Source: a virus. Taken from it: 64,000 bases of DNA. Of this stretch, positions 50,101 through 59,878 are shown piece by piece. The notes under the pieces are model-generated. The model was not told the origin of the DNA. It was given only the letters and a program-made list of their open reading frames with translations, and searched no databases. The position numbers were made by a program, and so were the translations under genes. How positions within the stretch are numbered: position 1 is the stretch's first letter; every line of letters begins with the position of its first letter. The DNA lies in IMG/VR virus record IMGVR_UViG_3300005099_000475, positions 1-64,000 of that record, one strand, 5' to 3'.

Positions 50101-51344
50101 TGTTTGGTTTCCTCAATTTCGTATTCGACCCTTAAAATTTTTGGATGTGTCCTTGTCGAAGAATAAGAAGTCAAATATCCTATAATGCATGGATAAATTT
50201 TAGTGTATTCCTTTGGAAAGTCGCCTTTGACTGAATAAGCTAAATCGATTCTTTTGTTTGCGTAATCTATTGAAGAAATTTCCTTTACTTCGGCTTCATT
50301 AGTCGGTTCGTTCACTATTGCTATAAAATCGCTCTTCTTCAGATTGAAGTAGTAACTGATATCCTCGTTCACGTAAATGGTGGAAAGATTTTGTAAATTG
50401 TCGGCAGTCGGGGTCATTTTTTCGTAAGGAACGATTACCGCAAAAACTCTTCCAATTCCATATTCGATATCGTGGAAGAATTTTTCTTTTCCGACCGGAA
50501 CATCCACCCTAATTCTCAAATTCCTTTTGAGGAAATATGCACCCAAACGTCTTTGTTGCTTCAATTTATCAGTTGTTATTTGAACAACAGGATAATTATA
50601 TGTTATCGTGCAGGATGGTTCGTCGCCGAACAAACAAGCTCCCTTTATAATCTGAATTACTCTCTTACCTCTTATGTAGAGATATTTGTCTATCGGATTG
50701 AATGTAAATTGAAAATATCCATTAATGACGGGTCGTCCCTTCAGCGGAATTGTCACGGTAAAACTCAATTCCTTCGTCGGAAGCATATCTTCATTGCTGT
50801 AAACGGGAGAAATGCTCTCGTCGGGAAGATTATGTTTGGACATCGAAACCAAGGTCACGGTGTCCATCTTGGCGTTCCAGACGTGAACGGCGTAAGTCTT
50901 TTCCTCGGTTATGAGACCGGCGTCGATCAACGTGGGGACGAGCCATATTTGATTGTAATATAAGTCGAATACGCCGTAAACGTCGGCAAAATCTCTGTCG
51001 GGACCTTCCAACGGATCAAACAAGCTTGTCGAAGGTCTTTCGACGGCGTCGGCGTAAAGATTTGGATCGGCGACAACAGGAGAAGTTTCCCTGCAAAGTG
51101 ACAGAATTTCTCTATAAATGCAGTCAGAATCGAACGGATATTCAGCCTTCTCCGGTTCTAAAGCACTTCCCACAATAAGATGATGACATGTTCCCATAAG
51201 TTTGGAAAAAAGAACAAACGGAAGGGGATCTACAATAACATCTACCGCAATGTTCCCCGATAGTTGGGAAGTCGCTTCCAATGGTTCAGCGTATATATCT
51301 ATATCATTAACTTCATATTGTTGAAATAAAACCGGAATTCCCAT
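50097..51344 (-). CDS. Putative minor tail protein, 415 aa
   Basis: Beta-rich protein of unknown family in the tail operon. Overlaps the next gene by 4 bases. Nothing in the sequence shows an enzymatic role. Confidence 0.6.
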   Translation of the reverse strand: MGIPVLFQQYEVNDIDIYAEPLEATSQLSGNIAVDVIVDPLPFVLFSKLMGTCHHLIVGSALEPEKAEYPFDSDCIYREILSLCRETSPVVADPNLYADAVERPSTSLFDPLEGPDRDFADVYGVFDLYYNQIWLVPTLIDAGLITEEKTYAVHVWNAKMDTVTLVSMSKHNLPDESISPVYSNEDMLPTKELSFTVTIPLKGRPVINGYFQFTFNPIDKYLYIRGKRVIQIIKGACLFGDEPSCTITYNYPVVQITTDKLKQQRRLGAYFLKRNLRIRVDVPVGKEKFFHDIEYGIGRVFAVIVPYEKMTPTADNLQNLSTIYVNEDISYYFNLKKSDFIAIVNEPTNEAEVKEISSIDYANKRIDLAYSVKGDFPKEYTKIYPCIIGYLTSYSSTRTHPKILRVEYEIEETKQ

Positions 51345-51345
51345 C

Positions 51346-52260
51346 TTAATTTACTTCAATTGCCAAACCGTAAGAACAACCGTAAACCAACAAAGGAAAC
51401 ATTCTGAATTTCCTCGAACCGATGGTCGCTTCCTCGGCGGGCCGGTAATAAGGATGATGGACGGAAGCGAACCAAGGAAATTCGCCTATCGGATAGACGA
51501 ATTCGTCCGTCCCCGTAGAACGAAAAACTGTGAGGATCGGTTTGACCAAAATCGCTCTCGAGCAGAAATTGTTCCATCTTGGGATAGTTTGGTAGGGGAC
51601 TGAAGCGTAGGCCGGTTCGACATTGGACAAACTCGTGTACTTGAATTGCTTATCTTCCCAATAGTAAGCCAAGGAAATATGCGCCCCAGTGTAAGAATAT
51701 TTTTTGTCGTCCGTTTCGAACCAAAGTCCTTCGAATTGGTTCGAATTCAGATGCAGCAACCCGTGATGTCCAATTTCATACTCTGCCCCACTGGAACTCG
51801 CGTTTGTTCGGTTCCTCCCGAGCGCGATGCTATAAATTTTGCCGTCGCTTTCTCCTTGGTCTTCGGGTTGCAAAACGTCGGAAACCACGAAATTGCCTTC
51901 GGTTTCGGCGTCATCGTAGGAATCAATCGACCCAAACGCAATGAGCGGAAACAGTCGTTTGTTTACATTAAATTCCGAAATCATCGTCGTCGTGTCGTAA
52001 ATACAAACAGCATGTTGGTTGGCAAAAACATATTGGTTGTTGCACGGCAACAGGAGCCAATAACGGTCGCCGTGAGGTTTGTCCTGCAACGGTGAGTAGA
52101 AGCAAGCCTCCCCAGCGCCATATTCTTTGTATTTGTAAATGTAATTCCATCTTCCCGGCTGATTCAACCAATCCTGGTTTTCGTCGAATCCGGTGTTAGC
52201 TGACACGACTATATGATAAAATCCGGTTGAACCCAAATCCTCAATCAGTTTCAACAAAAA
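51346..52260 (-). CDS. Putative tail protein, C-terminal part (frame-shifted)
   Basis: From about 52260 this frame continues the 52251-52436 gene if one base is added to the plus-strand AAAAA run at 52256-52260. The joined protein (about 363 aa) has the same style as the 392-aa tail protein upstream: many aromatic residues and short strands. No family recognised. Confidence 0.65.
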   Translation of the reverse strand, partial: FLLKLIEDLGSTGFYHIVVSANTGFDENQDWLNQPGRWNYIYKYKEYGAGEACFYSPLQDKPHGDRYWLLLPCNNQYVFANQHAVCIYDTTTMISEFNVNKRLFPLIAFGSIDSYDDAETEGNFVVSDVLQPEDQGESDGKIYSIALGRNRTNASSSGAEYEIGHHGLLHLNSNQFEGLWFETDDKKYSYTGAHISLAYYWEDKQFKYTSLSNVEPAYASVPYQTIPRWNNFCSRAILVKPILTVFRSTGTDEFVYPIGEFPWFASVHHPYYRPAEEATIGSRKFRMFPLLVYGCSYGLAIEVN

Positions 52261-52436
52261 TACAAATTTTGAGACCCGTTTCCGGTTGAATGTAAATACA
52301 ATTCCCCGGAACTCGTAATTGTATCCTTGTCTATTGTCCAGCCAGCATTTTGAGCTGCTGTTTTCAAATTGCCCAAAAACTCTTGCGCGGAGGAAACATT
52401 CGACCAACTGTTGAAATTAAATTTGTGCGAAGGCAT
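52251..52436 (-). CDS. Putative tail protein, N-terminal part (frame-shifted)
   Basis: The ATG at 52436 starts PSHKFNFNSWSNVSSAQEFL, and the frame runs through TGNGSQNLYF before hitting a stop caused by the short T-run. It is followed directly by the larger part. Confidence 0.65.
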   Translation of the reverse strand: MPSHKFNFNSWSNVSSAQEFLGNLKTAAQNAGWTIDKDTITSSGELYLHSTGNGSQNLYFC

Positions 52437-52439
52437 TGA

Positions 52440-53618
52440 TCATTCCTCCTTCACGGCGAACCAGTACCACCAATCTGTCCTGAAAACATCCGGGAACACT
52501 ATGTAAGTTTCCCCGTTTCTGACCAACTGATCTTCCGGATTGAAATCGGCACACGGAGCCCAATATACCCCGTCTAATTGACCGTAGACTTCCTTGGTGT
52601 TCTCGTCCTGAAGATACAAAGGAAATAAACCGACAGCTTGTCCAGAGGGATAATGGTGTTGTTTGGTGTAATAGGTATAACATTGCATCGGCAAGATAAG
52701 CAACTCGGCGCGAGTCTTGAAACTGTTGTCATAAGAACAAACAAAAGCCCATCCGTTGTTATAAGCATTTTCACAGCCATCAAAGGAGGCTTGAAAATCG
52801 GGAATTCCCGGACAGAAAATGTGTCTGTAATCATCAGTGGAATTGTGTTCGATCATGTAATCCGAATTCCAATCTGTTCGTCCATAGCCGTCGGCGATCA
52901 CACACAATGGATAAGGATATTCGTGCGGTAAAGCGAAACGCCAAAACGCTCCGGCGTAAACGGCGGAATAATAAGTTTGTGACAAGGTCACAACTATTAT
53001 TCTTTGTTTGTTCGAAAATATCCAAAATGCCATATTCGAATTCCAAAACGGAAGAAACGCCAAAGTGGAATTGTTTCCATAAGGATTGCCGAAAGTCGTA
53101 TCGAACCAAGACATATCCTCATCGAAATGTTTGTACACTTTGACCAAAAATCCCGCCTCAACACCATCAGATTTGATCAACATGAAAATTCCGACATAGA
53201 TTTTTTCGTCCTCATTGGGTCCATTGTTGAAAAGAACACATCTTGTTCTTTTGAACTTGTAAGTGAAATCAACAGTATCGTCTATGTTTAAAGAACCGCC
53301 GCTGAGGGCCTTAAACCATCCTCTGTTTACATCAAGTTCATAATCCACGCCTTGGGTCAAAGAATTCCCACTTTTGGTCGCGGAAAAATCAAAAGTGTTG
53401 GCCGTCGGAAGTTCGAGCCATGTGTCAAGGGCTGTAATCGTTAAGCTTCCAGAATGGGAATAATAATCGACGCCACCTTCCAAGCCGACCTCATTAACAA
53501 TTATCTGCCAATCTTTTCCCGGAGTTCCCGGTTCTTCGGTAACGAATCTAATGAATTTCGTCCAAAGTTCCCTCGCCCCCAAAGTGGTGGAAGCGAACAA
53601 TTTTCCGCTGTACGCCAT
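52440..53618 (-). CDS. Putative tail protein, 392 aa
   Basis: Starts right after the tape measure gene. Beta-rich with many Trp and Tyr; the first 110 residues contain two short Ser/Gly-rich domains. No family recognised; structural role inferred from position. Confidence 0.6.
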   Translation of the reverse strand: MAYSGKLFASTTLGARELWTKFIRFVTEEPGTPGKDWQIIVNEVGLEGGVDYYSHSGSLTITALDTWLELPTANTFDFSATKSGNSLTQGVDYELDVNRGWFKALSGGSLNIDDTVDFTYKFKRTRCVLFNNGPNEDEKIYVGIFMLIKSDGVEAGFLVKVYKHFDEDMSWFDTTFGNPYGNNSTLAFLPFWNSNMAFWIFSNKQRIIVVTLSQTYYSAVYAGAFWRFALPHEYPYPLCVIADGYGRTDWNSDYMIEHNSTDDYRHIFCPGIPDFQASFDGCENAYNNGWAFVCSYDNSFKTRAELLILPMQCYTYYTKQHHYPSGQAVGLFPLYLQDENTKEVYGQLDGVYWAPCADFNPEDQLVRNGETYIVFPDVFRTDWWYWFAVKEE

Positions 53619-53619
53619 T

Positions 53620-56346
53620 TTATGTCTCCAAAATCAGCTGTCTTACGGTTTTCGCGTTATTCCCGATATGGTTTATAATGATTTGTTCGCCAGCAGAACT
53701 TGCCAAGGCTCTTGCCAAGGTTTCTTCGTCGATAACGTTGATTTGAGTCAAGTTAACTTGCACTTTCTCTTTTCCTTTTATTTCAAGAGGAATTTTACCT
53801 TTCTTTAATGGAATAACGGCTTCGGGACCACCCTCGCCGAGAAAACCGAATGTCGGTTTGTTTACTAAACCTCCGTATTGGAATCTTTTTATTGGATAGA
53901 ACGTTCCGGGTAAAATACCGCCTTCCGCCTTGCCGAAAATCTTTCCTATCAAACCCGTAAACCAACCGCCGAAACCGCCGGCCCCGAATATTTTTGTACT
54001 CAAGGTTTGAGCCAAAAGTCTTGCCATTTGCTTCTGGATTATTTCGACAATTCTCCCCAACAAGTCTTCAAAACTTTCCAACTTGCCCCTCATCACGTCG
54101 AAGAAGAAGTCGGAAAAAGCTTGTTGCATTTGTTGCGCGGCAGTTCTCGCGGCGGCAGTTACATCTGAAAAAGTAGAATTGGCTTGATTATAAAGTTCTT
54201 CGAACCGTTTCTTAAAAGCATCCAATTTATCAGGTGGAAGAAAGTCTTTGATTGTATCCAAAAGATTCTGCCAGCTTTGTCTTGTCATTTCGAGCTGCCG
54301 TCTTCCCTCAAAACCAAAGGCTCCTTGCTTTATTCGAATTTCAAATTTATCAAGAAAATTCTTCGCTCTTCTGGTATAACTTTCAATTTTTTTCTCTTGT
54401 GAAGCTATCAGATTGGGAAGGAAATCAAGATAACGTTTATATTCATCCGGTTTCAAAACCTCCTTAAGAATTGAAAGTAATTTTTGTATTCTTTTTCTAT
54501 AATCGGCAATAGTTTCTTCGTCAACGAAACCTTTTCTGAAGTGGTTTCGAATCTCCTCCATTAAAGCTTTAAGCTGAGGAATATATTTTTCTCTTAATGG
54601 TTTGACAACAGTTAATTCTCTTATCTGTTCTTGCAAATATTTAATGACTTCTGGAATTTCACTTCTAATTCGTTTAAATTCTGGCAACAGCTTCACTTTT
54701 ATTCCCAAGGCCATCCTTTTTAAATCTTTTGAACCCTTAGCTTCTGCTATTCTAAGCAAAGTATGATACTTTTCGGTCCAATCCTTTGTTAATTGTTCCA
54801 ATTGATCATAATAATCTTGATAAGTTTTTATTTGTTCTCGGTAAACTTCTTCAGGATGAATTTTAGAATAAATCCTTTCTATTTCAGGAGCAATTTGAGT
54901 ATCAACTAATCTTTTGACTTTTCTTGCTTTCTCAGCCAAATCAGAAATGTAATCAGTCCAACTTTTATCTAAATATTCTTTGCCTTTTTCGATACCTTTC
55001 TTAACTAAAGAAACAAACCAATCAAGAACATCTTCTCCCGAAATTTGTTCTTTAAATTGCTCGTTTGTTTTTATTATTCCAGAGAGTAATTCATTGTAAG
55101 CTTCGAACCTTTCTTTAAATGGAATTTCAGGAATTTTGGTTAATAAATGTTTACCAATTGCATAAGGAGCAGTAATACCTAATAATCCTAAACCCATAAC
55201 TGGATGCCCAGAAAATAGAAGGAAAAGTCCTGCAATTGATGTCAAAACAGATTTGCTCGGAATAGGTTTTATCAATAAATTATAAATTTTGTTTATCAAA
55301 GAAGAAACTATTTTTAATCCTTTGATTGTTGTGTCAATATAAGTTGTTAAATCTTTTAGGAAAGTCTTCACAGTTTCTTGAAGTTGCTTTCCTTTTTCTG
55401 TTAATCTTCCAGTAAATCTCCCAGTTAACTTATCTACTTCAACAAATTGAGCTATAAAATCTTTAATTGCTTGAATCCAGTATTTGTAAAACGGTTCAAA
55501 TGCAGGTCTCAAAACGAATTCTGTAACTGACCTTAATGTAGTCTTCAATCCTTGCCAAGTATTAAGCATTTCCTTACCACCAAGGACAAATCCAGGAAGC
55601 AAATCAGAAAGATGTAGCCATAACTCTCCTTGTTGTGCCCACAGTCTAATCTGCTCTTTTAATTCTGGATTAGTTTGAACAATTAAACGATACAATTCGG
55701 AATATTGAGTTCCAACACCAGTCATCATAGCACGAACTTCTTGCATAAGTTGGAGATTAACTCTTTGCCCTCGAGTTAAAATTGCAATTGCGTTAGCTAA
55801 AGCAACGACGCCTTCTCTTGCTTTTTTAGAAGTTAAATCTAATCGTTGTCCATAAACTGCCATAATCTCATATAATCTTGTTACTTGCTGAGTCGTAAGG
55901 GGAGTTTCAGCCGAAATTAACAACAGTTGTTTATATAACTCTCCAGCTCTTTCTTTCGCTCTTTGATAATAAGCTTCAATTTCTTCTCTCGGCAAGAATG
56001 CCGCAACTTGAGTCGTCTTCAAAGCGGCGATTTCAATTAGAGTCATCCGATACCGATCCACCATTTCCACCATGCCACGAATGCCGTCTGAAACAGCTCG
56101 AATAATTCGCATGAATCCACGATAGACTATTTCAGCTCTTACTACGGTCCAAACCAACTTTTTAAAGGTAGATTCAGCGGGACGTCCATGAGTTGCAACA
56201 TTCTTAAGTTGCTTACTCAATTCTTCCATACTTTGAGCGGTTCTTTTAGAGTAATCAGTTAGCTGCTGAATGTGTTGATTAAAGTCTTCAAGGACTCTTG
56301 TATATTTATCTACGGCTTCTATTATGATCCTAAGCCTTTCTTCCAT
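53620..56346 (-). CDS. Tape measure protein, 908 aa
   Basis: The longest gene of the tail operon. It begins with a coiled coil (EAVDKYTRVLEDFNQHIQQL), has the tape-measure N-terminal pattern with YRGFMRIIRAVSDGIRGM, a hydrophobic stretch near residues 365-395, long helices, and a C-terminal Gly-rich domain with GGLVNKPTFGFLGEGGPEAV. Length sets tail length: about 135 nm if the usual 0.15 nm per residue applies. Immediately follows the chaperone genes. Confidence 0.9.
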   Translation of the reverse strand: MEERLRIIIEAVDKYTRVLEDFNQHIQQLTDYSKRTAQSMEELSKQLKNVATHGRPAESTFKKLVWTVVRAEIVYRGFMRIIRAVSDGIRGMVEMVDRYRMTLIEIAALKTTQVAAFLPREEIEAYYQRAKERAGELYKQLLLISAETPLTTQQVTRLYEIMAVYGQRLDLTSKKAREGVVALANAIAILTRGQRVNLQLMQEVRAMMTGVGTQYSELYRLIVQTNPELKEQIRLWAQQGELWLHLSDLLPGFVLGGKEMLNTWQGLKTTLRSVTEFVLRPAFEPFYKYWIQAIKDFIAQFVEVDKLTGRFTGRLTEKGKQLQETVKTFLKDLTTYIDTTIKGLKIVSSLINKIYNLLIKPIPSKSVLTSIAGLFLLFSGHPVMGLGLLGITAPYAIGKHLLTKIPEIPFKERFEAYNELLSGIIKTNEQFKEQISGEDVLDWFVSLVKKGIEKGKEYLDKSWTDYISDLAEKARKVKRLVDTQIAPEIERIYSKIHPEEVYREQIKTYQDYYDQLEQLTKDWTEKYHTLLRIAEAKGSKDLKRMALGIKVKLLPEFKRIRSEIPEVIKYLQEQIRELTVVKPLREKYIPQLKALMEEIRNHFRKGFVDEETIADYRKRIQKLLSILKEVLKPDEYKRYLDFLPNLIASQEKKIESYTRRAKNFLDKFEIRIKQGAFGFEGRRQLEMTRQSWQNLLDTIKDFLPPDKLDAFKKRFEELYNQANSTFSDVTAAARTAAQQMQQAFSDFFFDVMRGKLESFEDLLGRIVEIIQKQMARLLAQTLSTKIFGAGGFGGWFTGLIGKIFGKAEGGILPGTFYPIKRFQYGGLVNKPTFGFLGEGGPEAVIPLKKGKIPLEIKGKEKVQVNLTQINVIDEETLARALASSAGEQIIINHIGNNAKTVRQLILET

Positions 56347-56347
56347 T

Positions 56348-56698
56348 TTACAATGTCTCTAAGAATTTTCTTTCCTCTTTACCGTAAAATCCCATTTCAC
56401 TATGGAGAACGTTCAGACATTCGCAAATCAAATTTGGCATTTCCAAGTATCCCAAATTTGCGTAAGGTGGGATCCCACAATCGAAAGCTTTTTTCAATTC
56501 AAAGAATATCAATAAATGTTGATGTTGAATTATATATCCTAAAGGGCAAACGTCAAAATTTTCTTCCGGCAAATAAATCGTTCCCTCGACCCAGTCGGAC
56601 TTGTCGATAAATGGACAATGTCGAACTTTTTTTGCTTCTTCATTGCAGTTTCTACAATCAAATTTCTTAGGTAATTCTTTTTCATATAATTTCGCCAT
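56348..56698 (-). CDS. Tail assembly chaperone, gpT-like part, 116 aa
   Basis: Located between tail tube and tape measure, where lambda gpG/gpGT sit. Contains CRNC, a second Cys pair and an LKKAFDCGIPP segment. It can be read from its own ATG (TAATG overlap, weak AGGA site) or as a -1 frameshift extension of the 112-aa protein. Confidence 0.7.
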   Translation of the reverse strand: MAKLYEKELPKKFDCRNCNEEAKKVRHCPFIDKSDWVEGTIYLPEENFDVCPLGYIIQHQHLLIFFELKKAFDCGIPPYANLGYLEMPNLICECLNVLHSEMGFYGKEERKFLETL

Positions 56699-57036
56699 TA
56701 TCCTGAGCGGTCTGAAAAATTTTTTTCCGCCGCTTTCCCGATTCCAGAAAGGTTCAAAATTGTGTCGAGAATTTCAAAATAAACATCCGCGGAACTTTCT
56801 TTTACCGCTTGTCTTGCAATGTCGTCCTTAATAGCACATTCTAACAAATAATTTTCCCATGCGAGAAGTTTGTCTTCCGCTACTGGATTACCTGATTTAA
56901 TTTGAGAATCGATTTCGCTCGCCCATCTCATCGCTTTTTGCGCTTCTTCTCTCGTCAGACCTCTGATCTTGAATCTTAAATTTCTGTCCGCGAAATATAC
57001 TTCTTCTTCCGTTATGGTTTTTTGGAATTCCAACAT
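56698..57036 (-). CDS. Tail assembly chaperone, gpG-like, 112 aa
   Basis: Helical protein with REEAQKAMRWASEID and LLAWENYLLE, the usual style of gpG. Near its end the codons GAA AAA AAT form a slippery A_AAA_AAT, and the -1 frame opens directly into the next gene. Confidence 0.75.
   Translation of the reverse strand: MLEFQKTITEEEVYFADRNLRFKIRGLTREEAQKAMRWASEIDSQIKSGNPVAEDKLLAWENYLLECAIKDDIARQAVKESSADVYFEILDTILNLSGIGKAAEKNFSDRSG
56719..56725 (-). promoter_or_regulatory. Probable -1 ribosomal frameshift site
   Basis: The heptamer A_AAA_AAT is in the correct phase (X_XXY_YYZ). The zero frame stops about 25 bases later, while the -1 frame has no stop before the gpT-like gene. A homopolymer error in the seven-A run cannot be excluded. 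Confidence 0.65.
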
Positions 57037-57054
57037 AATCGACTCCTTTCAAAT

Positions 57055-57079
57055 GGGAGGGCTTAGAGTCAGCCCTCCC
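57055..57079 (-). terminator. Hairpin after the tail tube gene
   Basis: GGGAGGGC and GCCCTCCC form an 8-bp perfect stem with a 9-base loop 12 bases after the tail tube stop. No U-tract follows on the minus strand, so it may stabilise the message end or reduce read-through only partly. Confidence 0.6.
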
Positions 57080-57090
57080 TGGAGTTTTCA

Positions 57091-58080
57091 TTATTCGAAT
57101 TTAATTTCGATTTCGTCGTTGCCCGAATCTTCAGTAAGCTTAACGGGCAACTCGTAAGTGGCGATGCCGTCGCGATCGCCATAAACATAATCTGTCAATT
57201 GCACCTTGGGCGCGGTTATCGTTATTTTGTTTCCCGAATCGGAGCCAACGGGCCCGATAACCATCTGAGCGGTCGTTCCGTTCTTAAACTTCTGCCAGAA
57301 ATTGTAATCATTCAAAAGAACCGCTTCCGGGTCAATGGTTCCAGTTATCTCTCGACTTGTAATCATTGTGCCTTTTAGACCGTCTGCCTCGGAGGCACAT
57401 TTTCTTAAAGCTACCGTATTCCCCCCATCTATCGTCACGTGAGTGATGCAAAATCCCGTTTCGCCGTCGAAGTTGAATGTGGCGTTCTGAAACACGAGCG
57501 GAAGAGTGGTGTCGTAAGTAAGAGAAGGCATATTAACCACCGTCGGATCGGAATGAAGTTTCCCGGTAAAGGTGAACGTGACTTTCATGAAGTCACCCAC
57601 TGCCAAGTCCATCGAATAAGTTCCGCAAGCCCCGCAAATGACGTACTTGTGAACGTCTGTGCCCGCCGCCGCGAAATAGACTTCGAAAGCTATCGACTTG
57701 GCGTCGTCGCCCACCAAACCGGAATTCGGGGTATATTTGTAAGCCGTGATCGGGGTTCCGGAACCGGAATCCACGGCCGTTTTCGTATAATTGCAGGCTT
57801 CGAACAACCTTCCGATTCTCGGTTCGGCCACGTCGTCGCCGCTCATTCCTGAACCCCTCAATTCGCAAGTGAATTCGAGCACGCAATGGACATTCGCAAC
57901 TACGTCGGTCAGAGCTCCTATTGTCGGTCTCAAAGTGTCCCTCGTGACTCTCGAAGATGGAAAAGTCAACCTTGCGTCAGAAACCAAAATCGCGTCGGTG
58001 GAATTGTCAAAAGTGGGGGGAGTTCCGTAAGTCTCTTCCAATTTCGCGAGTATTCCGACTTTCCGACTGAGACGAGGCAT
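57091..58080 (-). CDS. Major tail tube protein, 329 aa
   Basis: Starts LSRKVGILAKLEETYGTPP and contains the regular beta-barrel pattern of siphovirus tail tube proteins, with SRVTRDTLRPTIG and a conserved EFTCELRGSG segment. The gene follows GGAGGGAAACAA and is directly upstream of the chaperone genes. Confidence 0.85.
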   Translation of the reverse strand: MPRLSRKVGILAKLEETYGTPPTFDNSTDAILVSDARLTFPSSRVTRDTLRPTIGALTDVVANVHCVLEFTCELRGSGMSGDDVAEPRIGRLFEACNYTKTAVDSGSGTPITAYKYTPNSGLVGDDAKSIAFEVYFAAAGTDVHKYVICGACGTYSMDLAVGDFMKVTFTFTGKLHSDPTVVNMPSLTYDTTLPLVFQNATFNFDGETGFCITHVTIDGGNTVALRKCASEADGLKGTMITSREITGTIDPEAVLLNDYNFWQKFKNGTTAQMVIGPVGSDSGNKITITAPKVQLTDYVYGDRDGIATYELPVKLTEDSGNDEIEIKFE

Positions 58081-58091
58081 TTGTTTCCCTC

Positions 58092-58529
58092 CTATCTATT
58101 CAATTCCAATCTACTGTAAACCGTGGCCACGCTTACGTCGCACATGGCGTAAGGGGCCAGCCATCCTTCGTCCGTTTCTACGGAATCTATATATATCGGC
58201 AAAATTACATTCCCTCCCAAAAACAGATCTTCTTCGAGTAAACGGGTTATCGAATCTATCACTTTATTTAGGTCCGAACTGACATGCTCTTCGTCATAAA
58301 CAACGACCCTAAGTATTACATTAAAATGGTGTAATACTCTTTTTCCTTCATAAGTTCTTCTTTCCGTTCCGTCGACGACGTGAATCGCCGGCAACTCGAA
58401 CGGTTCGTACAAATCGTACGGTTTGTATTGTCTCGTGGAAGTCCTTATCGTAATCGGGTAACCGTTGTCTTCGGTTATTTCCAAAACTTTGTCCTTCAAA
58501 TAATTAAGTATGTTTTCCCTTTCTTCCAT
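58092..58529 (-). CDS. Tail terminator-like protein, 145 aa
   Basis: Position between the gp10-like protein and the tail tube, and the alternating helix and strand pattern (LPAIHVVDGTER, HFNVILRVVVYDEE), fit tail terminator or minor tail proteins. No decisive motif. Confidence 0.65.
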   Translation of the reverse strand: MEERENILNYLKDKVLEITEDNGYPITIRTSTRQYKPYDLYEPFELPAIHVVDGTERRTYEGKRVLHHFNVILRVVVYDEEHVSSDLNKVIDSITRLLEEDLFLGGNVILPIYIDSVETDEGWLAPYAMCDVSVATVYSRLELNR

Positions 58530-59085
58530 AATTTATAACTTTCCTTGCGAAACCTTTGAAAGAATTCATTATTTTTCTTTTTCTTTTCCTAATAGCAGTA
58601 GAAGCGTATTTGCGAGCCGGCATTCTGACTTGGGTCTTCAAAACATAAAGTGGAATGTTTCCTTGTCTCAAAAATAGAACATTTCCTGCGCGATAGAACA
58701 ATCTGGGATTAAGTCTCGGAGATGGATAATTGTTCAGTGGAATTCCGGTTGGCAAAGGAACGGTAAGAAACTTTTTACTTTTCGGTCTGATTGTTCCGCC
58801 AGCTTCGTGAATTGCCGCGTAATCAGCGGAAGACGAAATCTTAGCATACATTCGCTTTTGAGTCACATAAACTCTTTTCTTAAACGAACGAGCCAACTTA
58901 CCTGTATAAAAATAGTTGTATCCGTGTTTAGTTGTGTTTCTTAAATCAGTCTTTATTCTGTCGATAATCGCTTTATGTAAAATGTTCGAAGCTCTCCTTA
59001 AATCCTGACGAATAATGTCTTTTGCAATCTGGGAATCTATATATCTCAATTCAGTCGGAATCTCTAATTTAATTTGGTAAGGCAT
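58504..59085 (-). CDS. HK97 gp10-like neck protein, 193 aa
   Basis: Contains YYTGKLARSFKKRVYV-like and YAAIHEAGGTIRPKS motifs typical of gp10/minor head proteins. Overlaps both neighbours by 17-26 bases. Confidence 0.8.
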   Translation of the reverse strand: MPYQIKLEIPTELRYIDSQIAKDIIRQDLRRASNILHKAIIDRIKTDLRNTTKHGYNYFYTGKLARSFKKRVYVTQKRMYAKISSSADYAAIHEAGGTIRPKSKKFLTVPLPTGIPLNNYPSPRLNPRLFYRAGNVLFLRQGNIPLYVLKTQVRMPARKYASTAIRKRKRKIMNSFKGFARKVINYGRKGKHT

Positions 59086-59644
59086 ATCTGGTCAATACCA
59101 ATTTATGTTGGGGTAAAAGGTCGTTTTCCCTAAAAATCACGCTTCCGCCTTGAACATTTCGGGAAACGACATCTAATTCCTTTTTCTTTATCCTGTCGTA
59201 TTTGACAAGAACCATTTCAATGGCGACCTGTTTCAAATCTTTCGGAACATTCTCCGATTCCCAGCCAGCTTCATAATCGACTTTCACACAATACGGCTTT
59301 GAAGGAAAATTTCCACTTTCATAAATGACTATACCCTTCTCCAAATTCACGAAATAATCGTCGGAATCGATCAAAGTAGACGAATCAAACTCTCGTGAGG
59401 TGTCGATCCACAAATTGTTTATTTGGACTATCGGAATGTGTTTCAGAAAAATCATATTCCCGCCGTAGGTTTCGGGATATTCGACGTAGTTCGCTTTCAC
59501 GAATTTCCGATTGCAATAAGTTTCGATCATTGAACAAACAGAGGAAATCAACGATTCGATAAGGTTCTGATCATCAGTACCGATTTTAGCAGGATCTTCG
59601 GTCAATTGGTATTTAACTTCGTCGAACGTTATAAAATTCGCCAT
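59069..59644 (-). CDS. Head-tail connector (gp6-like), 191 aa
   Basis: Opens with an adaptor helix set (DQNLIESLISSVCSMIETYCNRKF) followed by a beta region with VDYEAGW and a C-terminal helix (LKQVAIEMVLVKYDRIKK), matching HK97 gp6-like connectors. Located after the capsid gene as expected. Confidence 0.85.
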   Translation of the reverse strand: MANFITFDEVKYQLTEDPAKIGTDDQNLIESLISSVCSMIETYCNRKFVKANYVEYPETYGGNMIFLKHIPIVQINNLWIDTSREFDSSTLIDSDDYFVNLEKGIVIYESGNFPSKPYCVKVDYEAGWESENVPKDLKQVAIEMVLVKYDRIKKKELDVVSRNVQGGSVIFRENDLLPQHKLVLTRYALPN

Positions 59645-59646
59645 CT

Positions 59647-59865
59647 TTACGTTTTCTTAAACGTAATACTTTTCGGAATTTTTTTGGTTTCTATTTTTTC
59701 ACTCAGATTTTTCTCTTTGGTTTCTGCCACTTTTTTAAACCATTTGGGAAAGGTATTCAGAAGATATTCGGCGTCTTCGGGTTTCAAATCTAAAACATCA
59801 CCTTTCCGACAAGTTATCCCTCTGTCTACATTGGTGTAATAATCCGTCAAACACTCAACTTTCAT
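59647..59865 (-). CDS. Small head-associated protein, 72 aa
   Basis: Short beta-hairpin (GITCRKGDVLDLKPEDAEYLL) then a basic tail. Similar small genes often lie between capsid and connector genes. No firm assignment. Confidence 0.65.
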   Translation of the reverse strand: MKVECLTDYYTNVDRGITCRKGDVLDLKPEDAEYLLNTFPKWFKKVAETKEKNLSEKIETKKIPKSITFKKT

Positions 59866-59878
59866 GTTTTTCTCCTTG

